Shown: positions 27,411 through 36,850, numbered from the stretch's first letter. The stretch: 64,000 nucleotides of DNA from Stappia sp. BW2 (GCF_008107695.1 NZ_VIRG01000070.1:930001-994000), one strand, 5' to 3'. Made by a program: numbers and translations. Notes: generated from the sequence alone by a model not told the origin.

Positions 27411-28115
27411 ATGAAGTTTTCCACGCCGCTTGTCAGTGGCCGTCTGGTCAAGCGTTACAAGCGCTTTCTGGCCGATGTTGTTCTGGATGACGACGGCGGT
27501 GCAATCACGGCGCATTGCGCCAACCCGGGGTCTATGCTCGGTTTGAAGGAACCGGGCGCGCGGGTCTGGCTGTCAATTTCGGACAATCCGAAACGAAAGC
27601 TCAAATATTCCTGGGAAGTGATTGAGGCGGACGGCTCTCTGGTGGGGATCAACACGGCGCATCCCAACAAACTGGTGGAAGAGGCGCTCCAAGCAGGGCG
27701 CATTGCCGAGCTTGCAGGATATGAAAACCTGCGCCGTGAAGTGAAATACGGCAAGAACTCGCGCATCGACATTCTGCTGGAAGCTTCCGACGGGGCAAAG
27801 ACCTACGTGGAAGTGAAGAACGTTCACCTGATGCGGGAAGCAGGACTTGCCGAGTTCCCCGACAGCGTCACCGCGCGCGGTGCGAAGCATCTCGTGGAAC
27901 TGAGCGACATGGTGGCCGAGGGTCATCGGGCAGCGATGGTGTTTCTTGTGCAGCGGCCTGATTGCAGCCGGATGAGCCTGGCGGACGATATCGACCCCGG
28001 CTATGCGGCAGCCTTTGCCGATGCCAGACGCGCCGGTGTGGAGGCCTTTGCAATCGGCTGCGATGTCCGGCTTGACGGCATCGATGCGGTCAAGCCGGTT
28101 GAGATCCTTGCCTGA
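27411..28115 (+). CDS. sfsA: SfsA family protein
   Basis: 234-residue homologue of sugar fermentation stimulation protein A. Family landmarks are KRYKRFLADV, HCANPGSM, NTAHPNKLVEEA, a nuclease-like core RIDILLE...YVEVKNV and FPDSVTARGAKHL. The PD-(D/E)xK-like pattern suggests a nucleic-acid role, but its function is unsettled. Sixty-two bases after trkH on the same strand; converges on the L,D-transpeptidase gene. Confidence 0.94.
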   Translation: MKFSTPLVSGRLVKRYKRFLADVVLDDDGGAITAHCANPGSMLGLKEPGARVWLSISDNPKRKLKYSWEVIEADGSLVGINTAHPNKLVEEALQAGRIAELAGYENLRREVKYGKNSRIDILLEASDGAKTYVEVKNVHLMREAGLAEFPDSVTARGAKHLVELSDMVAEGHRAAMVFLVQRPDCSRMSLADDIDPGYAAAFADARRAGVEAFAIGCDVRLDGIDAVKPVEILA

Positions 28116-28140
28116 GTTAAAGTCAGAGGCCCGGTAGCAA

Positions 28141-28824
28141 TCACGCCTGCCTTACGACAATCGGCGTGCCTTTTGGCACACGGTTGTAAAGATCGATGAT
28201 GTCCTGCTGGAGCAGGCGCACACAGCCTGATGACACGGCCTTGCCGATGGACCAGGTTTCCGAGGTGCCGTGGAGGCGATAGAGCGTGTCGCGGTTGCCT
28301 TCGAAAATATAAAGCGCCCGTGCACCCAGCGGGTTGTCGAGGCCCGGCGGCATGCCGTTCCTGTATTTCTCCAGTTCGGGCTGTCGGTCGATCATTTCTG
28401 AGGGCGGGGTCCACTTGGGCCAGGCGGCCTTGCGGGCGATGCGTGCTCGGCCGCCCCAGGCAAACCCCTCCCGGCCGATACCGACGCCATACCGCATTGC
28501 CTGGCCGCCTTCCATGGTCAGATAGAGAAACCGGTTGGGCGTGTCGACGATGATCGTGCCGGCAGGTTCGGGAGCGGAGTAGTTGACCAGTTGGCGGTAG
28601 TAGACCGGATTGATCTTGGACAGATCGACAGCCGGGATCGGGTAGGGCTCTTCAGGCATTGCCCGGTACATCTGAAGATACTCGGGCGCAATGCGAACAG
28701 GCCCACCCGGCCCATTGGCTGTGTAAGTCGGACCTGGAGCAAGTTGCCCGGTTCGCTGACTGGAAGCGCAGCCGGTCACAAGAGCGGCTGCGGCGGAGGC
28801 GAGGAACAAACGTCTGGTGAGCAT
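28141..28824 (-). CDS. L,D-transpeptidase (YkuD) lipoprotein
   Basis: 227-residue envelope enzyme that forms 3-3 peptidoglycan crosslinks or attaches proteins to peptidoglycan. The YkuD catalytic signature HGTS...SSGCVRL is complete, with Cys nucleophile. The N-terminus MLTRRLFLASAAAALVTGC combines a twin-arginine-like TRRLFL with a lipobox LVTGC, suggesting a Tat-exported lipoprotein. I chose the ATG at 28824; the longer frame to 29235 has no family match ahead of the signal. The ribosome site is weak. Confidence 0.9.
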   Translation of the reverse strand: MLTRRLFLASAAAALVTGCASSQRTGQLAPGPTYTANGPGGPVRIAPEYLQMYRAMPEEPYPIPAVDLSKINPVYYRQLVNYSAPEPAGTIIVDTPNRFLYLTMEGGQAMRYGVGIGREGFAWGGRARIARKAAWPKWTPPSEMIDRQPELEKYRNGMPPGLDNPLGARALYIFEGNRDTLYRLHGTSETWSIGKAVSSGCVRLLQQDIIDLYNRVPKGTPIVVRQA

Positions 28825-29062
28825 TCCGGTTTCCGAATTGGGCTGGGGTAGGGTGTTTTCATGAAGAGAACGCACGACAAGCGTTAAAGTTCTGATTTGC
28901 CATGTTTTTTTCCCGGTAGCCTTAGCTGCCTTAGCGGAAAGTTGTTGTGGTCCAAACGCAAATCGACCGGCCAAACGCGATGTCTGACCGGTCGATTGTC
29001 GAATTATCAGAAGATGTTCCGAGCACGCGGAACAGTTGCTGGACCTTGCTGCAGAGCGTGGT

Positions 29063-29572
29063 TCAGCCCGCCGTTTCCTTGGCAAGCGGCGGCTGAAACT
29101 GCCAACCCATGTCCCAAGGGAAGTAGATCCAGGTATCCTGCGAAACTTCAGTAATGAAAGTGTCGACCATGGGCACGCCGACCGGCTTTGCATAAACGGT
29201 CGCGTAATGCGCCTTCGGCAGCATCTCGCGAACAACCTTCATGGTCTTGCCGGTGTCGACCAGATCATCGATGACCAGAACACCGCTGCCTTCGCCGTCC
29301 TCCAGATCGACGACCTTGGGATCGACCGGCTTGATGACCTTGAGCGACCCCTGGCTGTCGTAATCATGATAGGAGGCAATGCAGACGGTTTCGATCGTGC
29401 GGATGCCGAGTTCGCGTGCAACGATGCCGGCCGGTACCAGTCCGCCACGGGTGATGCAGACGATGGCTTTCCATTTGCCTTCGCTCGACAGGCGCCATGC
29501 CAGAGCGCGGGAATCTCTGTGAAACATGTCCCAGGACACAGGGAATGCTTTGTTTTGGGCTGGGTTTTCCAT
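29063..29572 (-). CDS. gpt: Xanthine phosphoribosyltransferase
   Basis: 169-residue type I phosphoribosyltransferase salvaging xanthine/guanine with PRPP. The PRPP-binding loop [13 protein letters not shown] is intact; [11 protein letters not shown] and [10 protein letters not shown] match the Gpt group. AAGGA precedes the ATG. It lies 15 bases after the CinA-like gene in a minus-strand operon. Confidence 0.95.
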   Translation of the reverse strand: MENPAQNKAFPVSWDMFHRDSRALAWRLSSEGKWKAIVCITRGGLVPAGIVARELGIRTIETVCIASYHDYDSQGSLKVIKPVDPKVVDLEDGEGSGVLVIDDLVDTGKTMKVVREMLPKAHYATVYAKPVGVPMVDTFITEVSQDTWIYFPWDMGWQFQPPLAKETAG

Positions 29573-29587
29573 TTCTAGTCCTTCAGA

Positions 29588-30331
29588 TTATCCCGATAGG
29601 TCTGCGACTGCTTCGGCCACATCCTTTTTCGCGGCCATCAGTATGGCTTCATCACGCGAGCGGATTACGATTTGTGTGCTGAACTTGCCGTCCGTTGCTC
29701 TCGGATAGGAGCCGATCAAGGTTTGCGGATGTGCGTCCTGAATGGCGGCGAGGCGCTCGGCGATACGGCTCTCGGGCATGTCGGCCGCAACCGTTTCGGA
29801 CAGCATCTTCTTGCCGGTCTTCAGGTCAGGTGCGAGTGCGTCCATCATCGCCTGCATGATGGAGGGAACGCCTGCCATGACGTGGACATTCTCAATCCGG
29901 AAGCCGGGGGCCTTGGAGACCTTGTTTTCAATGAGGTCGGCACCTTCCGGAATCCGGGCCATCCGTTGACGGGCCGGGGTGAATTGTCCCGGCGGGTAAT
30001 GGGGTTCCATGATGGCGACGGCGCGCGGATCGAGGTTCAGGGGGACCCCGAACGCTTCAGCGATGCTTTCCGCAGTGATGTCGTCGTGAGTCGGGCCGAT
30101 GCCTCCGGAGGTGAACACGTAGTCGTAACGTGCCCGCAGCGCGTTGACCGCACTGACAATTTCCGGCGTTTCGTCCGGGACGATGCGGACTTCCTTCAGG
30201 TCGATACCGAGCGCTGTCAGGTAATCGGCGAGGAAGCCGATGTTCTTGTCCTTCGTGCGGCCGGACAGGATCTCGTCACCGATGACCAGAAACGCAGCCG
30301 TTACGACGTCATCTGCCCTCTGACCGGTCAT
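29588..30331 (-). CDS. Molybdopterin-binding / CinA N-terminal-like protein
   Basis: 247-residue MoCF_biosynth domain protein of the competence/damage-inducible CinA type. It has the VIGDEILSGRTKDKN start and the SGGIGPTHDD signature. It lacks the C-terminal CinA nicotinamide-nucleotide amidohydrolase domain, as is common for such stand-alone proteins. Function is not established. I start at ATG 30331, preceded by AGGGAG; an upstream GTG at 30349 would add six residues. Confidence 0.88.
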   Translation of the reverse strand: MTGQRADDVVTAAFLVIGDEILSGRTKDKNIGFLADYLTALGIDLKEVRIVPDETPEIVSAVNALRARYDYVFTSGGIGPTHDDITAESIAEAFGVPLNLDPRAVAIMEPHYPPGQFTPARQRMARIPEGADLIENKVSKAPGFRIENVHVMAGVPSIMQAMMDALAPDLKTGKKMLSETVAADMPESRIAERLAAIQDAHPQTLIGSYPRATDGKFSTQIVIRSRDEAILMAAKKDVAEAVADLSG

Positions 30332-30374
30332 CTTCGCACTCCCTGACACATGGATGGGGATTGGCTTTATCCCA

Positions 30375-30394
30375 GCTTGAGGCTGGGCTCAAGC
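30375..30394 (-). other. Stem-loop downstream of FAD monooxygenase gene
   Basis: GCTTGAG-GCTGGG-CTCAAGC, a perfect 7-bp stem with 6-base loop in the 73-base gap before the CinA-like gene. No U-tract; may partly uncouple the two genes. Confidence 0.35.
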
Positions 30395-30404
30395 GAAAGC
30401 GGGC

Positions 30405-31607
30405 TTATTGCCCGGGAGTCCAGCCATAAATATCATCGAACCGGGCGGCGAGGCTTTCCGGTTTCGACAGACGCAGGACGGTGTCGCGGGCAAGGGCCAT
30501 CGCGCCGCCGTAGTGAAACGTGCGGGCATTCTTGAAGGAAATGCCCTGGATATGCTGAACCCTGTGTTTGCGTTGCCGCTCGAAGGCCCTGAACGCAGCA
30601 GGAATGTTTTCAACGTCCCGTGGCATATGCTGCGCCAGCACCGCCGCATCTTCTATGGACATTGCGGCGCCCTGGGCCATGAACGGCAGCATGGCATGCG
30701 CAGCGTCGCCGATCAGCGCAATGTTGCCATGGGTCCAGGGACCCGCGGCGCTCACGCTGCACAGCGCCCATTTCAACCAGGTTTCAGGGATTGTCAGAAG
30801 GTTGCGAACTTCTGTCGGCCAGTCCCGGAAGATCTTCAGAAGAGTTTCCTTGTCGGCCTTTGCAGACCAGGTTTCGTCCTTCCAGGATTCCCGGACAAGC
30901 CCGACGATGTTGAGTTCCCGTCTGCCGCGAACCGGATAATGCACCAGATGGGCGCTCTTGTGGAACCACAGGCCCGCATCCCGCTGCCAGCGCTCGGGAA
31001 CCGCATCGATCGGTACCGTTGCCCTGTAGGCGACCTGGCCGCTGAAATGTGCATCTTCATGCCCGGGAATGAGCCGACGGGTTTTGGACCAAACACCGTC
31101 TGCACCGATAAGTGCCTTGCAATGCAGGTTTCCGGTGATCTCGTCATCCTGGAAAATGCAGACAAGGTGCTCGTAGGGAGTGGATTCCAGATCGAGCACT
31201 TCGCTGGAAAGGCGGATGGAAATGCCTTCGGTGGCCTCCACCCGGTCCAGCAGAACACGCTGCAGATCTGCCCGGTGGATTTCCCAGAAGGGATAGCCGT
31301 GACGCTCCTTCAGGAAAGTGCCCATGCTGACCCTGGCCAGCTCGTCTCCGGATTTGGCCGACCAGATTTTCACGAAATCGGGGGCATATGCGAAGGGGGC
31401 CAGATCTTCCAGCACACCGAGCTGGTCCAGCACGGAGCAGGCATTGGGCGAAAGCTGCAGACCGGCGCCAACTTCCGAAAGTTGCCGCGCCTTGTCTATA
31501 AGGACGATCTCATGACCTTGAGCGCGCAGGCTGAGGGCAGCCGTGAGACCGCCTATACCGGCCCCGGCAATGATGATCGGAAGCCCGATCTCGCCATTGT
31601 TGCTCAT
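30405..31607 (-). CDS. FAD-dependent aromatic-ring monooxygenase (salicylate/3-hydroxybenzoate hydroxylase type)
   Basis: 400-residue group A flavoprotein monooxygenase. N-terminal FAD site is IIAGAGIGGLTAALSL; the middle has the DG-like LIGADGVWSKTR; the C-terminal second FAD motif is GDAAHAMLPFMAQGA. This pattern fits FAD/NADPH hydroxylases acting on phenolic acids; the exact substrate cannot be assigned. It lies 15 bases downstream of the zf-CHCC gene in the same direction. Confidence 0.88.
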   Translation of the reverse strand: MSNNGEIGLPIIIAGAGIGGLTAALSLRAQGHEIVLIDKARQLSEVGAGLQLSPNACSVLDQLGVLEDLAPFAYAPDFVKIWSAKSGDELARVSMGTFLKERHGYPFWEIHRADLQRVLLDRVEATEGISIRLSSEVLDLESTPYEHLVCIFQDDEITGNLHCKALIGADGVWSKTRRLIPGHEDAHFSGQVAYRATVPIDAVPERWQRDAGLWFHKSAHLVHYPVRGRRELNIVGLVRESWKDETWSAKADKETLLKIFRDWPTEVRNLLTIPETWLKWALCSVSAAGPWTHGNIALIGDAAHAMLPFMAQGAAMSIEDAAVLAQHMPRDVENIPAAFRAFERQRKHRVQHIQGISFKNARTFHYGGAMALARDTVLRLSKPESLAARFDDIYGWTPGQ

Positions 31608-31622
31608 GCACAGACCAATAAT

Positions 31623-31868
31623 TTATGCGGCAGCGGGTGCCCAGGTGCAGTCTGAAGGCGAGGATTCGGTTGCCCGCAGCGTCGTATCGAACTTGTAGAG
31701 CGTGGAACAATAAGGGCAGACCACTTCGTTCTCACTGCCCATGTCCAGAAACACATGCGGGTGATCAAACGGAGGATTTGCGCCGATGCACATGAATTCT
31801 CGTGCGCCTATGGCCACCGAATCGTGTCCGCTGGAGTTTTGGAAATGCGGGACGACATGATCCGCCAT
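31623..31868 (-). CDS. zf-CHCC zinc-finger domain protein
   Basis: 81-residue protein with the zf-CHCC pattern: Cys in FMCIGANPPFDHPH, the His, then CPYC. This family resembles the zinc-binding part of the respiratory complex I NDUFS6 subunit, and a complex I role is plausible but unproven. First gene before the FAD monooxygenase. Confidence 0.9.
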   Translation of the reverse strand: MADHVVPHFQNSSGHDSVAIGAREFMCIGANPPFDHPHVFLDMGSENEVVCPYCSTLYKFDTTLRATESSPSDCTWAPAAA

Positions 31869-32082
31869 GTTGAAATTCCTCTGTCTCTAAAGGTTGGGAC
31901 CCCGATAGCAAATTTTGAGGACCATATCCATTTGTAAAAAATATGGGTAGACCCGTATTCTGCGATCCACAAGCGCAGGCAGCCTTCACCTGAAGCGGGA
32001 ATGGGGCTTTACCTTCGCAGCCTAAACCTCTTACTCTACCTTGCAATTAAGTGTTCCGTTTACGTAAAGGTTAAAGTCTCAG

Positions 32083-32838
32083 ATGCCGCAATTCGAGTTC
32101 GACGGTGTGAGGATCGCCTATCAGGATAAAGGCGAGGGCGACCCTATCCTGCTGATCCACGGGTTTGCATCCAACAAGCAGGTGAACTGGCAGTATCCCG
32201 GTTGGGTCGACCTGCTGGTGGATGATGGCAGGCGTGTGATCACCATCGACAATCGCGGCCATGGGGACAGCCAGAAGTTCTACGATCCGGCCGCCTATGG
32301 CGCGCCCGTGATGGCAGAGGACGCCAAGCGCCTGCTTGATCACCTGAACATCGAACGCGCCGACGTCATGGGCTACTCCATGGGAGCGAGGATTTCCGCT
32401 TTTCTGACCCTCAATCATCCGGGCAGGGTTCGGCGCGCGATCTTCAGCGGCCTTGGTTACGGCATGATTTCCGGTATCGGCGATCCGGAGCCGATCGCAA
32501 CTGCGCTTGAGACCGACCGCATTCAGGATGTGTCCGACCGCACAGGGCGGGCCTTCAGAGCTTTCGCGGAGCAGACCGGATCTGACCGGCGGGCCCTGGC
32601 TGCCTGTATGCGCTCCTCACGGCAGAAAATCAGCGAGGAAGATGTCGCGCGCATCGAGCGACCCGTTCTGATTGCCGTTGGCACGAAGGATGACATTGCC
32701 GGGTCACCGCACAAGCTGGCGTCATTGATCCCGCATGCGGAGGTTCTCGAGATCCCGGGCCGCGATCACATGGTTGCTGTGGGGGACAAGGTCCACAAAC
32801 AGGGCGTTCTTGCGTTCCTGAACAATGTTGAAGCGTAA
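32083..32838 (+). CDS. Alpha/beta hydrolase
   Basis: 251-residue alpha/beta-hydrolase-fold enzyme. Oxyanion segment LLIHGFASN, nucleophile elbow GYSMGA, then GTKDDIAG acid region and GRDHM with the catalytic His. Substrate unknown. A second, distinct hydrolase follows 68 bases later. Confidence 0.92.
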   Translation: MPQFEFDGVRIAYQDKGEGDPILLIHGFASNKQVNWQYPGWVDLLVDDGRRVITIDNRGHGDSQKFYDPAAYGAPVMAEDAKRLLDHLNIERADVMGYSMGARISAFLTLNHPGRVRRAIFSGLGYGMISGIGDPEPIATALETDRIQDVSDRTGRAFRAFAEQTGSDRRALAACMRSSRQKISEEDVARIERPVLIAVGTKDDIAGSPHKLASLIPHAEVLEIPGRDHMVAVGDKVHKQGVLAFLNNVEA

Positions 32839-32906
32839 GATTTGACACCGCCGCACACGCCCTGACAGGCGTTTAGCGAAGGTGAGCGGGCATCGAGGGA
32901 GGTTGC

Positions 32907-33791
32907 ATGGGGCCGAAGCGTGTTGAAATGCTGGGGGCGGAGAAGAACAGTCTGGTTGCAGACCGCTACGGACTGGGCGACCTGCCGGTGATCATGCTCC
33001 ACGGTGGCGGCCAGACGAGGCATTCCTGGGACGGAGCGGCGCGCAGGATCGCGGACCTCGGCCACCCGGTCTATTCGCTCGATCAGCGCGGGCACGGAGA
33101 GAGTGACTGGGTTGCCTCCGGCAATTACACATTCGACGATTTCGCCAAGGACCTGGTTGCCGTCACACGGCAGGTTGAAGCCCTGCATAAGGCCCGACCG
33201 GTTGTTGTCGGTGCGTCGCTGGGTGGTTTTGCCGGCATGCTGGCGGAAGGGCAGGAAAACACCGGTGGCCTGTCGGCACTGGTGCTGGTCGACATCACGC
33301 CGCGGATCGATATGGGCGGAGTTGCCAAGATCCTGGGCTTCATGGGCGACAGGGTCGATGATGGCTTTGCCGACGTGGAAGAGGCCGCCGATGCGATTGC
33401 CCGCTATCTGCCAAACCGCTCTCGGCCGAAGGACCTGTCCGGCCTCTCTAAGAACCTTCGTCTCCATGCCGATGGCCGGTTTCGTTGGCACTGGGACCCG
33501 GCGTTCCTGAAGTCCAAACATCATCAGGATGAGGCTATGGCGGCGGAAAGCCAGCAACGCATGCTGGCAGCGGCCGGCAATCTGTCGCTGCCGGTTTTGC
33601 TGATCCGGGGACAGAATTCCGAATTGGTTTCGATGGACCATGTGCGCGAATTTCAGGCGCAGGTCCCCCACGCGAAATTCACGGATATCCGCGACGCCGG
33701 CCACATGGTTGCCGGTGATCGCAATGACGTGTTCGCCGGGGCCGTGGAAGACTTCCTGATCGCGCTGAAATCAGACGCGGCCATGGCCTGA
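32907..33791 (+). CDS. Alpha/beta hydrolase
   Basis: 294-residue alpha/beta hydrolase with MLHGGGQTRHSW near the start, nucleophile elbow GASLGG, acid region RGQNSELV and catalytic His in DAGHMVAGD. Strong AGGGAGG ribosome site. It shares the fold but little sequence with the preceding hydrolase; the pair may act in one catabolic route with the crotonase downstream, which is on the other strand. Confidence 0.92.
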   Translation: MGPKRVEMLGAEKNSLVADRYGLGDLPVIMLHGGGQTRHSWDGAARRIADLGHPVYSLDQRGHGESDWVASGNYTFDDFAKDLVAVTRQVEALHKARPVVVGASLGGFAGMLAEGQENTGGLSALVLVDITPRIDMGGVAKILGFMGDRVDDGFADVEEAADAIARYLPNRSRPKDLSGLSKNLRLHADGRFRWHWDPAFLKSKHHQDEAMAAESQQRMLAAAGNLSLPVLLIRGQNSELVSMDHVREFQAQVPHAKFTDIRDAGHMVAGDRNDVFAGAVEDFLIALKSDAAMA

Positions 33792-33922
33792 GACTGATCA
33801 GGCGGTGAAACACGGACAGTTGTTTGTCTCGCGGTCACGCGCGAAATAGACGAGTCGTTTCAACTGTCTGGTCCGAAAGGTTCAGAGGTTGATTCAAGCT
33901 TGTTTCGCGGCGCCGGGCGCTG

Positions 33923-34735
33923 TCAGTTGCCGGTAAACACTGGTGCTCTTTTTTCCAGAAAGGCTCTGCAGCCTTCGCGATAGTCAGCGCTGTCGATGCA
34001 GGCCTGTGCGTTGACGAGATCAAGGGCTGCATCTGTCTGATTACCGGGCAGCGCAAGCCTGTTGATCGCCTGCTTTGCTGCTTTCAGAGACAGAGGTGCA
34101 TTGGCGCACAGAGCCGCACTCAGCGCTTCGATGCGATGGTTCAGCTCCATGTCTTCCACCACTTCGTTGACGAGGCCCATGTCGAGCGCCTTTTCCGCCG
34201 TCAGGCGTTCGGCCGAAAACAGCAGTCTCTTGGCGTTGGAGGGTGAAACAGCTTCCAGCAGATCACCGAGCGCTTCGGGCGGATAGGCAAGGCCGAGCCG
34301 GGCTGCAGGAATGGCGAAGAGGGCAGAGCGTGTTGCGATACGCAGGTCACAGGCGAGTGCGATGCCCAGGCCACCGCCAAGGCAGGGGCCTTCGATTGCC
34401 GCAATGACCGGAATTGGCAGAGCCTTCAGAGCCTTGAAGGCCGCGACGTTAATGTCGTCATAGTGTTTGGCGGCTTCTGGTGTGGAGCGGATGGCTTCGA
34501 ATTCCGAAATGTCGGCCCCCGCGCAAAAGCTTTTGCCTCCAGCGCCGCGCACAATGCAAACCCGGATGGCTGGATCCTGAGCCAGTTCGGCCAGCAGGCC
34601 TGGGATTGCCTGCCAGGCGGCGAGCGGCAGGGCGTTTTTCCTGTCCGGTGAGTTCAGCACAAGTTCTGCAATCTGACCGTTGCGAACCACCATCGGGTTG
34701 CCGGAAGTGGCTGTTTGGGACGTTTGCGTAGGCAT
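33923..34735 (-). CDS. Crotonase-fold (enoyl-CoA hydratase/isomerase family) protein
   Basis: 270-residue protein with crotonase landmarks: SFCAGADISEF and IEGPCLGGGLGIALACD, which build the CoA site and oxyanion hole. In my alignment with rat mitochondrial enoyl-CoA hydratase, the two catalytic glutamates (E144, E164) are replaced by Ala (FAIPAARLG) and Arg (NAKRLLF). A conventional hydratase activity is doubtful; another reaction of the superfamily is likely. Specific substrate unknown. Confidence 0.85.
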   Translation of the reverse strand: MPTQTSQTATSGNPMVVRNGQIAELVLNSPDRKNALPLAAWQAIPGLLAELAQDPAIRVCIVRGAGGKSFCAGADISEFEAIRSTPEAAKHYDDINVAAFKALKALPIPVIAAIEGPCLGGGLGIALACDLRIATRSALFAIPAARLGLAYPPEALGDLLEAVSPSNAKRLLFSAERLTAEKALDMGLVNEVVEDMELNHRIEALSAALCANAPLSLKAAKQAINRLALPGNQTDAALDLVNAQACIDSADYREGCRAFLEKRAPVFTGN

Positions 34736-34900
34736 GGCTTAACCTCAAAATACGATTCAGTTCGCAAGGTGCTGAAAATCTTCGGGTATCAGGGTTCATT
34801 CGAGACAGTCATATCTGATATCAGGAAGTTTGATTTGGGAAAATCAGACGACAGTCCTATTTTAAGGGCCACTCGTGACGGCTTGAAAAGGAGACAGGCC

Positions 34901-35737
34901 ATGTCAGCACCGATCGGCAAGACCGGTTTGAAAGAAGTTCCGACGCATGATCCGGTCTGGCATCAGTTGCGGGATGAAGCACAAGCGATGGTCGTGGCAG
35001 AGCCGGCCCTGTCGTCCTTCGTCTATGAAACAGTTCTGAATCACGACAGCCTGGAAGAGGCCGTGGTTCATCGCCTTGGCGACCGGCTGGGCCGGGACAT
35101 CGTTTCCGCATCGCTGATCCGCCAGACCTACCTTGAAGCGCTGGCCGACGAGCCCGAGCTGGCAAAAATCTTCCGCGTCGACATTGTTGCCGTCTTCGAC
35201 CGCGATCCGGCATGCTTCCGTTTCCTGGAGCCCGTGCTTTACTTCAAGGGCTTTCATGGTTTGCAGACGCACCGGTTGGCCAACTGGCTCTGGCGCCGGG
35301 GCCGCAAGGATTTTGCGCTTTATCTGCAAAGCCGTTGCTCGGAAGTTTTCCAGATCGATATCCATCCGGCTGTTCCCGTCGGCCAAGGTATCTTCATCGA
35401 CCATGGCACGGGGATCGTCGTTGGTGGGACTGCCGTGATCGAAGACGATGTCTCGATCCTGCAGGGGGTGACCCTTGGCGGCACAGGCAAGGAAGATGGC
35501 GACCGTCATCCGAAAATCCGCCGTGGTGTTCTGCTCGGCGCAGGGGCCAAGGTGCTGGGCAATCTGGAAATCGGTCATTGCTCACGCATTGCGTCGGGAT
35601 CGGTCGTGCTTCAGGACGTGCCTGCGAACACCACTGTTGCCGGGGTTCCTGCCAAGATCGTCGGAAAAGCAGGATGCGCAGAACCGGCCCGCAGCATGAA
35701 TCAGCTACTGGGCGATTATGGCGGTCAATCGAATTGA
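34901..35737 (+). CDS. cysE: Serine O-acetyltransferase
   Basis: Makes O-acetylserine from serine and acetyl-CoA, the first committed step of cysteine synthesis. 278 residues: helical N-terminal domain, then left-handed beta-helix built of hexapeptides (DIHPAVPVGQGIFIDHGTG, GVTLGGTG, GAGAKVLGN), ending with GVPAKIVG. Catalytic His/Asp lie in FIDHGTG. The ATG at 34901 follows AAGGAG; the longer frame from 34715 starts inside the neighbouring gene's promoter. Confidence 0.95.
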   Translation: MSAPIGKTGLKEVPTHDPVWHQLRDEAQAMVVAEPALSSFVYETVLNHDSLEEAVVHRLGDRLGRDIVSASLIRQTYLEALADEPELAKIFRVDIVAVFDRDPACFRFLEPVLYFKGFHGLQTHRLANWLWRRGRKDFALYLQSRCSEVFQIDIHPAVPVGQGIFIDHGTGIVVGGTAVIEDDVSILQGVTLGGTGKEDGDRHPKIRRGVLLGAGAKVLGNLEIGHCSRIASGSVVLQDVPANTTVAGVPAKIVGKAGCAEPARSMNQLLGDYGGQSN

Positions 35738-35849
35738 AATTCCGGTTTCAGGAAGACGGGGAAAGCTTGCGGAAGGGCTTTGGCATTTCCGTTTGCTCCT
35801 GTAGGGTCCGCGCCAGAATGATGCTGAAAGAAAAGAGCAGGAGAGCGCC

Positions 35850-36065
35850 GTGAAACCCGATGAGATCCGAAAGATCGAAGCCTATCTGCGTTTGAAGTTC
35901 GAGAACAAGAACATCAAGGTGCAGGCCCGTCCGCGCAAGGACGACTCTGCGGAGGTTTATATCGGCGATGAATTCATCGGCGTCATCTTTCGGGATGATG
36001 AGGATGAAGACCTCAGCTGGAACTTCCAGATGGCGATCCTGGAAATCGACCTGGACGAAGTCTGA
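35850..36065 (+). CDS. DUF3126 family small protein
   Basis: 71-residue protein of the alphaproteobacterial DUF3126 family, function unknown. Start GTG at 35850 after AGGAGAG. Acidic, strongly charged, with a YIGDEFIGVIFRDD core. A strong bidirectional terminator follows. Confidence 0.9.
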   Translation: MKPDEIRKIEAYLRLKFENKNIKVQARPRKDDSAEVYIGDEFIGVIFRDDEDEDLSWNFQMAILEIDLDEV

Positions 36066-36086
36066 GCTTCAGACTTTCGATCGCGA

Positions 36087-36127
36087 CATGAAAAAGGCGG
36101 CTCCCTTGGGAAGCCGCCTTTTTCATG
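36087..36127. terminator. Bidirectional intrinsic terminator
   Basis: CATGAAAAAGGCGGCT (36087-36102) and AGCCGCCTTTTTCATG (36112-36127) pair perfectly over 16 bp with loop CCCTTGGGA. Flanking A5 and T5 tracts give U-runs in both directions, serving the DUF3126 gene (+) and the facing gene (-). Confidence 0.9.
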
Positions 36128-36151
36128 TTCTGCCCAATCGGACGAACCCGG

Positions 36152-36850
36152 TTATTTGATCTGATAGCCTTCAATGCTGGCAACGACGTCTGCGTCCAGA
36201 CGGCGCCAGTCAGGTAAAAGTGACTGATCGAAGCTGTAGCGCAGCTCCAGGCCGGAGGCGAACACGATTGCGCGATGGCAGCGAGCCTTTCCGGAAGAGG
36301 AGTCTTTCCGGCAGCGCACGATAAAGCCGTTCTGCACTGTCGGGTCGTAGGCAATGATATCGGTTGCCGGGGCGCGGCGCGCAGACAATGTCAGCACCTT
36401 CAGGCCTGCGGGGCCTCTCTTTTCGCCACCCCGTGCCAGGCGTCTGTAGAACGGATCAAGCCTCGCCCGTAAACTTTCCCGGCCTGGATTGCTCTCGAGG
36501 TCGACCTGGATTTTTGCCGGATACTTCCAGCCTTTATCGCCGTCATCTGATTTGCCCGGAGACCAGTCAAGGTTCAGCCGCAGGGTGGCAAATTCAGCGT
36601 CTCCCCCAAGGGCCTGCCGTTTCTGAAAGGCTGTCGCGATCAGGTTAAGAGGCAATTCAAAGCGTGTCGGGCCAATGGCAAAGTGCACTGGCTGGTCTTG
36701 TCTGGCGCTTGCCTCAGCAGGCCAGCCGAACGACCAGGTGTAGACCTTGCCGGCTATGTGAGCCGTGCCCAGCACGCACATTGCCAAAGCCAGCCATGTG
36801 AAGTGGCGGGGATCCGTCCTGATTGGCCCTGGCAAGGAGACGGGTATCAC
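36152..36850 (-). CDS. Hypothetical protein with N-terminal membrane anchor
   Basis: 232-residue protein, start GTG at 36850 preceded by AAGGGG. One TM helix at about residues 18-35 (TWLALAMCVLGTAHIAG), then a soluble, probably periplasmic domain with many basic residues and a pair of Cys (VRCRKD, KARCHR). No family recognised. It faces the DUF3126 gene across a terminator and is divergent from a small membrane protein gene. Confidence 0.7.
   Translation of the reverse strand: MIPVSLPGPIRTDPRHFTWLALAMCVLGTAHIAGKVYTWSFGWPAEASARQDQPVHFAIGPTRFELPLNLIATAFQKRQALGGDAEFATLRLNLDWSPGKSDDGDKGWKYPAKIQVDLESNPGRESLRARLDPFYRRLARGGEKRGPAGLKVLTLSARRAPATDIIAYDPTVQNGFIVRCRKDSSSGKARCHRAIVFASGLELRYSFDQSLLPDWRRLDADVVASIEGYQIK

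Noticed and set aside
30408-31655. 415-codon plus-strand ORF opposite the FAD monooxygenase
   Set aside because: Antisense artefact; the minus frame has two FAD motifs and correct length.
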